Assembly (NCBI GenBank): GCA_024742575.1
Contig: JANSYF010000001.1
Location: forward strand, 1 to 64,000
DNA length: 64,000 bases
Source of the DNA: Paracoccaceae bacterium
GTDB lineage: Bacteria; Pseudomonadota; Alphaproteobacteria; Rhodobacterales; Rhodobacteraceae
Reading direction: 5' to 3'
The position numbers were made by a program, and so were the translations under genes. The notes below the pieces were generated by a model. It made no database searches and had not been told where the DNA came from. It was given only the letters and a program-made list of their open reading frames with translations. Below, piece by piece: positions 60,182-64,000 of this stretch (the stretch's first letter is position 1; each line of letters begins with the position of its first letter).

Positions 60182-60197
60182 TTTATCAACTGGTAAA
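60182..60197. promoter_or_regulatory. Candidate RutR-type operator in front of preT
   Basis: TTTATCAACTGGTAAA is a dyad with one mismatch, inside TTTTATCAACTGGTAAAA, 57 bases before the preT ATG. It is the same form and at the same distance as the site at 56388 (58 bases before its ATG), so one regulator probably controls both operons. Confidence 0.65.
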
Positions 60198-60344
60198 ATT
60201 TTCGAAACGATGCCTTTTTGTGAAATGCTGCAGTGCGGCGTTATGCATTGAGAGCGTGGCGGGTATTCCGAAGCAGAGGTACTCAGCGCGATTTCAACGA
60301 CTTAGATGATGGTGTGTAATTTTTAAGCAACGCAGAGGCATATC

Positions 60345-60560
60345 ATGGCACTGACACAGTCTTATCACGGCCAAAAGCCGAGTTTCTTTTCCAGCCTTCT
60401 TGATGGGCTGACTCGCGGCATGAGCCAGGTCGTTGAAGCGAATTCCCGCATCCGCGAAGTAGAGCGGCTGCAGGCTATGTCCGACGAGGCGCTGTCCGCT
60501 AAGGGCATCAAGCGCGATGACATCGTGCGGCACGTCTTTCGGGATTTGTACTGGATGTGA
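60345..60560 (+). CDS. DUF1127 domain small protein
   Basis: A 71-residue protein with the DUF1127 (YjiS-like) pattern in its second half: NSRIREVERLQAMSDEALSA followed by KGIKRDDIVRHVFRDLYWM. DUF1127 proteins of alphaproteobacteria are small, Arg-rich and linked to RNA turnover and phosphate or stress responses. The gene has its own terminator, which abuts that of rpsD on the other strand. Confidence 0.88.
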   Translation: MALTQSYHGQKPSFFSSLLDGLTRGMSQVVEANSRIREVERLQAMSDEALSAKGIKRDDIVRHVFRDLYWM

Positions 60561-60587
60561 TCGGGTCGATCACCGGACCTGATTGGG

Positions 60588-60624
60588 AAAAAGGGCTGCG
60601 CGGAACGCGCGGCCTTTTTCTTTT
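60588..60624 (+). terminator. Terminator of the DUF1127 gene
   Basis: AAAAAGG, a GC-rich stem (GCGC/GCGC with loop GGAAC and one bulged G) and CCTTTTTCTTTTT make a strong intrinsic terminator 28 bases after the DUF1127 stop. Confidence 0.8.
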
Positions 60625-60640
60625 TCCGATTCTTGAATGC

Positions 60641-60668
60641 AAAAAAGCCGCCCCATAGGGACGGCTTT
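60641..60668 (-). terminator. Terminator of rpsD
   Basis: On the minus strand AAAGCCGTCCC pairs with GGGGCGGCTTT around TAT and is followed by six T. It lies 56 bases after the rpsD stop, back to back with the DUF1127 terminator. Confidence 0.82.
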
Positions 60669-60723
60669 GAAACGTACGGATCGCAAAGGACAGGCGTACA
60701 GTTGAACCGTACGCCTGCTCGGA

Positions 60724-61344
60724 TCAGTTCTGAGCGTAGTATTCGATAACGAGGTTCGGTTCCATCATCACCGGGTACGGCACATCGCTGAGACCGGGAG
60801 TGCGGACGAACGTGGCCTTCATCTTAGAGTGGTCGGCTTCGATGTAGTCGGGCACGTCACGCTCGGGCAGTTGAGTTGCTTCGAGAACAACCGCGATCTG
60901 CTTGGACTTGTCACGAACCTCGATCACGTCGCCTTCCTTCACGCGGTAGGACGGGATGTTGACGCGCTGACCGTTGACGGTCACGTGGCCGTGGTTCACG
61001 AACTGGCGTGCGGCAAAAATCGTCGCAACAAATTTGGCGCGGTAGACAACCGCGTCCAAACGACGCTCGAGCAGACCAACCAGCTGTTCGCCGGTGTCAC
61101 CGCGCAGACGCTCGGCTTCGGCGAAGATGCGGCGGAATTGCTTTTCCGTCAGATCACCGTAGTAGCCCTTAAGTTTCTGCTTGGCACGGAGCTGCAAGCC
61201 GAAATCGGACATTTTGCCCTTGCGGCGCTGACCGTGCTGGCCGGGACCGTATTCACGACGATTGACGGGGGATTTCGGACGACCCCAGATGTTTTCACCC
61301 ATCCGGCGGTCAATTTTATACTTGGCAGACGTGCGTTTTGTCAC
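60724..61344 (-). CDS. rpsD: 30S ribosomal protein S4
   Basis: The 206-residue protein matches S4: [20 protein letters not shown] at the start, [20 protein letters not shown], and the S4 RNA-binding domain [20 protein letters not shown] followed by [20 protein letters not shown]. It lacks the N-terminal zinc cysteines, as in many alphaproteobacteria. It is a primary 16S rRNA-binding protein. It stands alone here, not in the alpha operon, as usual for this group. AAGGAG precedes the ATG. Confidence 0.97.
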   Translation of the reverse strand: MTKRTSAKYKIDRRMGENIWGRPKSPVNRREYGPGQHGQRRKGKMSDFGLQLRAKQKLKGYYGDLTEKQFRRIFAEAERLRGDTGEQLVGLLERRLDAVVYRAKFVATIFAARQFVNHGHVTVNGQRVNIPSYRVKEGDVIEVRDKSKQIAVVLEATQLPERDVPDYIEADHSKMKATFVRTPGLSDVPYPVMMEPNLVIEYYAQN

Positions 61345-61571
61345 GGCTGATCTCCTTCTAAGAACGACGCCCAGATGGGCGACTATGAAGGGCGTTGTCC
61401 TCTTGGGTTATGAACCCATGACAGGCATCCCCTTGCGGGGGCCACCAACACCAATGAAGCCGCGCTTATACGGTGGCGCCCGACAGAGTCAACAGACGAA
61501 TGTCTTGCGCGCTTTAAGCCTTGTTTAAGGCCTTTCATGGAAACTTTGGCAAGCCATCACAGGGGGGCGCC

Positions 61572-62399
61572 ATGCCGCATCGGGCCATTCGCAGAACACT
61601 TGGACCTTCGCCGCTTGATACGGCCGCGCAGCAACGCGACCAGAACATCCTGCACATGGTTGAAGAGGCGGTACGCCACCGCGAGGTGCGGCTTGCTTTT
61701 CAGCCTGTCGTGCAGGCACAGAAACAAGGGCAAGTCGCCTTTTATGAAGGGTTGATCCGCGTCACCGATCCCACCGGTCGTATTATCCCTGCCGGGCAAT
61801 TCATTGAAAGCATCGAAGAACGGGAAAGCGGGCGGCTTCTTGACTGTTTATCACTGGAACACGGACTGCGGACCCTGACGCAGAACCCCGGGCTTCGGCT
61901 GGCAATCAATCTTTCGGCGCGATCAATCGGCTATCCGAAATGGCGCAAGGTCTTGGAGCGTGGTCTTTCGCGAGATGCGACGGTCGCGGAACGCCTGATC
62001 CTAGAAATCACCGAAGCCTCTGCGATGCTGGTTCCGGAATTGGTGGTGCAAGCGATGCGCGATTTGCAAAAGCTGGGCATCAGTTTTGCGCTTGATGATT
62101 TCGGCGCGGGGTATACCGCACTGCGTTACTTGCGGGAATTCCAGTTCGATATCCTCAAGATAGACGGCCAGTTTATTCGGGGCATTGCAACCGACCCGGA
62201 CAACCAAGTTCTATCTCGTGCAATCATCGCCATCGCGCAGCAATTCGACATGTTCACCGTGGCTGAATTTGTCGAATCCGCACCTGATGCCCACATGCTG
62301 GGCCAATTGGGTGTCGACTTTCTTCAAGGATATTATTTTGGAGCGCCGACGGTCTCTCCTCCTTGGCAACCAATCAGAACCAGTGACGCAGTACATTGA
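61572..62399 (+). CDS. EAL-domain cyclic-di-GMP phosphodiesterase
   Basis: A 275-residue, mostly single-domain EAL protein starting at the ATG at 61572 (AGGGGGG upstream). The signature is YEGLIRV, an EGL variant of EAL. The other catalytic residues are in place: Asn in LAINLSARS, Glu in ILEITEAS, the Asp pair in ALDDFGAGYTALRYL, Lys in DILKIDGQFIRG, Glu in VAEFVES and Gln in FLQGYYFG. It should hydrolyse c-di-GMP to pGpG. There is no GGDEF, PAS or membrane segment. c-di-GMP control of motility fits the flagellar genes in the window. Confidence 0.9.
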   Translation: MPHRAIRRTLGPSPLDTAAQQRDQNILHMVEEAVRHREVRLAFQPVVQAQKQGQVAFYEGLIRVTDPTGRIIPAGQFIESIEERESGRLLDCLSLEHGLRTLTQNPGLRLAINLSARSIGYPKWRKVLERGLSRDATVAERLILEITEASAMLVPELVVQAMRDLQKLGISFALDDFGAGYTALRYLREFQFDILKIDGQFIRGIATDPDNQVLSRAIIAIAQQFDMFTVAEFVESAPDAHMLGQLGVDFLQGYYFGAPTVSPPWQPIRTSDAVH

Positions 62400-62542
62400 A
62401 CCAATTTGCCCAACGCAACCGCATGCCATGACCCTAGGTCAACGCCGCCATGCGCAATTGGCCTGAGACACCCTGTCCGGTATGCGAAGGTCCACCGTTG
62501 CTTTAGGACGGCGTGTGAATAGGTCTAGGGCCACAGGCGCAC

Positions 62543-62554
62543 TTGCGCAATAAT
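62543..62554. promoter_or_regulatory. TTGCGCAATAAT motif before phaA
   Basis: The palindrome TTGCGCAA continues into TAAT, 45 bases before the phaA ATG. The 11-base core TGCGCAATAAT recurs at 63853 before phaB. A PHB-responsive repressor of PhaR type would be a natural candidate, but this is inference. Confidence 0.45.
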
Positions 62555-62598
62555 CTCTGTGGAATCACTCTTGGACCATGACTTTGGTGGAGGGACAA

Positions 62599-63774
62599 AT
62601 GACCAACGTCGTTATAGCATCCGCCGCTCGGACAGCCGTTGGCTCGTTCGGCGGTTCTTTCGCAAACACACCCGCACATGATCTGGGCACTGCCGTTCTA
62701 AACGCACTGATCAAACGGGCAGGTATCGAGAAAGAGGCCGTTTCCGAGACGATCCTCGGTCAAGTTTTGACCGCGGCGCAGGGTCAAAACCCGGCGCGTC
62801 AGGCACATATCAATGCCGGGCTGCCGCAGGAAAGTGCCGCCTGGAGCATCAACCAGGTTTGTGGTTCGGGCTTGCGCGCTGTGGCACTGGGTGCACAGCA
62901 CATCATGTTGGGCGATGCTGATGTCGTCTGCGCCGGTGGTCAGGAAAACATGTCCATGTCGCCCCATGCCGCAAACCTGCGTCAGGGCACCAAGATGGGC
63001 GATATGAAATATATCGACACCATGATCCGCGACGGTCTGTGGGACGCATTCAACGGCTACCACATGGGCCAGACGGCTGAAAACGTCGCTGAGAAGTGGC
63101 AGATCAGCCGCGAACAACAGGACGAATTCGCTGTTGCCTCGCAGAACAAGGCCGAGGCGGCCCAGAAAGCGGGCAAGTTCGACGACGAAGTGATCGCATA
63201 CACCATCAAGACCCGTAAGGGTGACATCGTGGTCGACAAAGACGAATACATCCGTCACGGCGCGACAATGGAAGCGATGCAGAAACTACGCCCGGCCTTT
63301 ACCAAGGACGGTTCGGTCACTGCCGCAAATGCCTCGGGCCTGAACGACGGCGCGGCGGGCGTTCTTCTGATGAGCGAAGAAAACGCAAAGAAGCGCGGCA
63401 TCACGCCGATGGCCCGCATCGCGTCTTACGCAACTGCTGGTCTTGACCCATCGATCATGGGCGTCGGCCCGATCTATGCGTCGCGCAAGGCGCTGGACAA
63501 AGCGGGTTGGTCAGTTGGCGATCTTGACCTCGTTGAAGCGAACGAAGCCTTCGCTGCACAAGCCTGTGCCGTGAACAAAGATATGGGCTGGGATCCGGCA
63601 ATCGTGAACGTGAACGGCGGCGCAATTGCCATCGGGCACCCGATCGGCGCATCTGGTGCCCGCGTGCTGAACACGCTGCTGTTCGAAATGCAGCGTCGCG
63701 ATGCCAAGAAAGGCCTCGCCACACTTTGCATCGGTGGCGGTATGGGCGTCGCCCTCTGCGTAGAGCGCGGATAA
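62599..63774 (+). CDS. phaA: Acetyl-CoA acetyltransferase (beta-ketothiolase)
   Basis: A 391-residue biosynthetic thiolase starting at the ATG at 62599 with GGAGGG upstream. Cys88 in [20 protein letters not shown] is the acyl nucleophile. His in [20 protein letters not shown] and the second Cys in [15 protein letters not shown] complete the active site. Length and sequence match PhaA, which condenses two acetyl-CoA into acetoacetyl-CoA for polyhydroxybutyrate. phaB follows. Malonate-derived acetyl-CoA could feed this route. Confidence 0.95.
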   Translation: MTNVVIASAARTAVGSFGGSFANTPAHDLGTAVLNALIKRAGIEKEAVSETILGQVLTAAQGQNPARQAHINAGLPQESAAWSINQVCGSGLRAVALGAQHIMLGDADVVCAGGQENMSMSPHAANLRQGTKMGDMKYIDTMIRDGLWDAFNGYHMGQTAENVAEKWQISREQQDEFAVASQNKAEAAQKAGKFDDEVIAYTIKTRKGDIVVDKDEYIRHGATMEAMQKLRPAFTKDGSVTAANASGLNDGAAGVLLMSEENAKKRGITPMARIASYATAGLDPSIMGVGPIYASRKALDKAGWSVGDLDLVEANEAFAAQACAVNKDMGWDPAIVNVNGGAIAIGHPIGASGARVLNTLLFEMQRRDAKKGLATLCIGGGMGVALCVERG

Positions 63775-63799
63775 CCTTTCGCGGATTGCACGAATATCA

Positions 63800-63824
63800 G
63801 GGGCGCTGCGAGCGCCCCTTTTTT
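63800..63824 (+). terminator. Intrinsic terminator after phaA
   Basis: GGGGCGCT and AGCGCCCC form a perfect 8-base stem around GCG, followed by six T. It lies 26 bases after the phaA stop, so phaB may be transcribed mainly from its own promoter. Confidence 0.85.
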
Positions 63825-63852
63825 GTGGCTCCCCCACAAAGCAAACAATCTC

Positions 63853-63863
63853 TGCGCAATAAT
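63853..63863. promoter_or_regulatory. TGCGCAATAAT motif before phaB
   Basis: The same 11-base sequence as in front of phaA, here within TGCGCAATAATGTTGCG, lies between the phaA terminator and phaB, 66 bases before the phaB ATG. This supports a separate, co-regulated phaB promoter. Confidence 0.45.
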
Positions 63864-63928
63864 GTTGCGTCATTAAGATCAAATCTATAACAACCTTACC
63901 AAGCCAGAACACCCAAGAGGAGACAACC

Positions 63929-64000
63929 ATGGCACGTGTAGCACTCGTCACCGGCGGCAGCCGCGGAATCGGTGAAGCCATTTCAAAGACGCTCAAGGCC
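63929..64000 (+). CDS. phaB: Acetoacetyl-CoA reductase, N-terminus, cut by the window edge
   Basis: Only 24 codons are visible. They begin MARVALVTGGSRGIGEAISK, the cofactor-binding start of a short-chain dehydrogenase (TGGxxGIG). A good AGAGGAGA site lies before the ATG. Directly after phaA, PhaB, the NADPH-dependent acetoacetyl-CoA reductase of polyhydroxybutyrate synthesis, is by far the most likely identity. Confidence 0.88.
   Translation, partial: MARVALVTGGSRGIGEAISKTLKA

Overview
The window is high-GC bacterial chromosome that reads as an alphaproteobacterium of the Rhodobacteraceae (Roseobacter group). The reasons are the DctPQM-type TRAP transporter, the alphaproteobacterial plant-type glutamate-cysteine ligase, two long sarcosine/dimethylglycine-dehydrogenase-like proteins with GcvT domains, the reduced flagellar block fliL/motE facing fliF-fliH-fliN-fliP, a DUF1127 peptide next to rpsD, phaA-phaB, and a GC-rich interspersed repeat common in this group (group membership is inferred from gene content). 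Genes are tightly packed with many ATGA/TGATG overlaps. I see no CRISPR array, IS element, prophage or rRNA operon. One tRNA gene, tRNA-Arg(CCT), is present.

Layout. 1-5.9 kb: 5' end of fadH, an HI0933-type flavoprotein, an MscS channel, a small HNH nuclease, a pirin, a 5'-truncated SnoaL-like gene and a small membrane protein. 6.0-12.7 kb: malonate utilisation, with a divergent FCD-GntR regulator, a TRAP transporter, malonyl-CoA decarboxylase and malonyl-CoA synthetase, ending in a universal-stress-protein remnant. 12.7-24.4 kb: housekeeping and envelope genes (OmpA-like protein, ubiA, rsmE, gshA, ggt, an RsbW/STAS pair, a thiolase, a GAF methionine sulfoxide reductase, a polysaccharide deacetylase, a 24-residue membrane peptide).

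24.5-32.4 kb: a seven-gene operon led by an XRE-cupin regulator, with a GFA-type zinc protein, a LysE exporter, two FAD/GcvT demethylase-like enzymes, a DUF2867 protein and a homocysteine methyltransferase. It looks like an N-methylated-amine (betaine/dimethylglycine type) demethylation system with formaldehyde/one-carbon handling. 32.5-43.8 kb: rluA, an aldehyde dehydrogenase, 1-Cys peroxiredoxin, OmpA-like protein, AhpD-like protein, GNAT, CinA-like protein, sfsA, map, an unknown gene, hisC, tyrC and an extensin-like gene. 43.8-48.7 kb: flagellar genes and tRNA-Arg.

48.8-60.2 kb: a LacI regulator, then a reductive pyrimidine catabolism locus: an ABC importer (substrate-binding protein, two permeases, ATPase), dihydropyrimidinase, an N-carbamoyl amidohydrolase, a RutR-like TetR regulator, and preA/preT. 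Similar TTTAyCA-N2-TGGTAAA dyads stand before the amidohydrolase/regulator pair and before preT, so one regulator may control the whole pathway. 60.3-64 kb: DUF1127, rpsD, an EAL protein, phaA and the start of phaB.

Non-coding structure stands out. There are four sites with two adjacent strong hairpins at gene ends, three copies of a GC-rich interspersed repeat, several clear terminators and several operator-like dyads.
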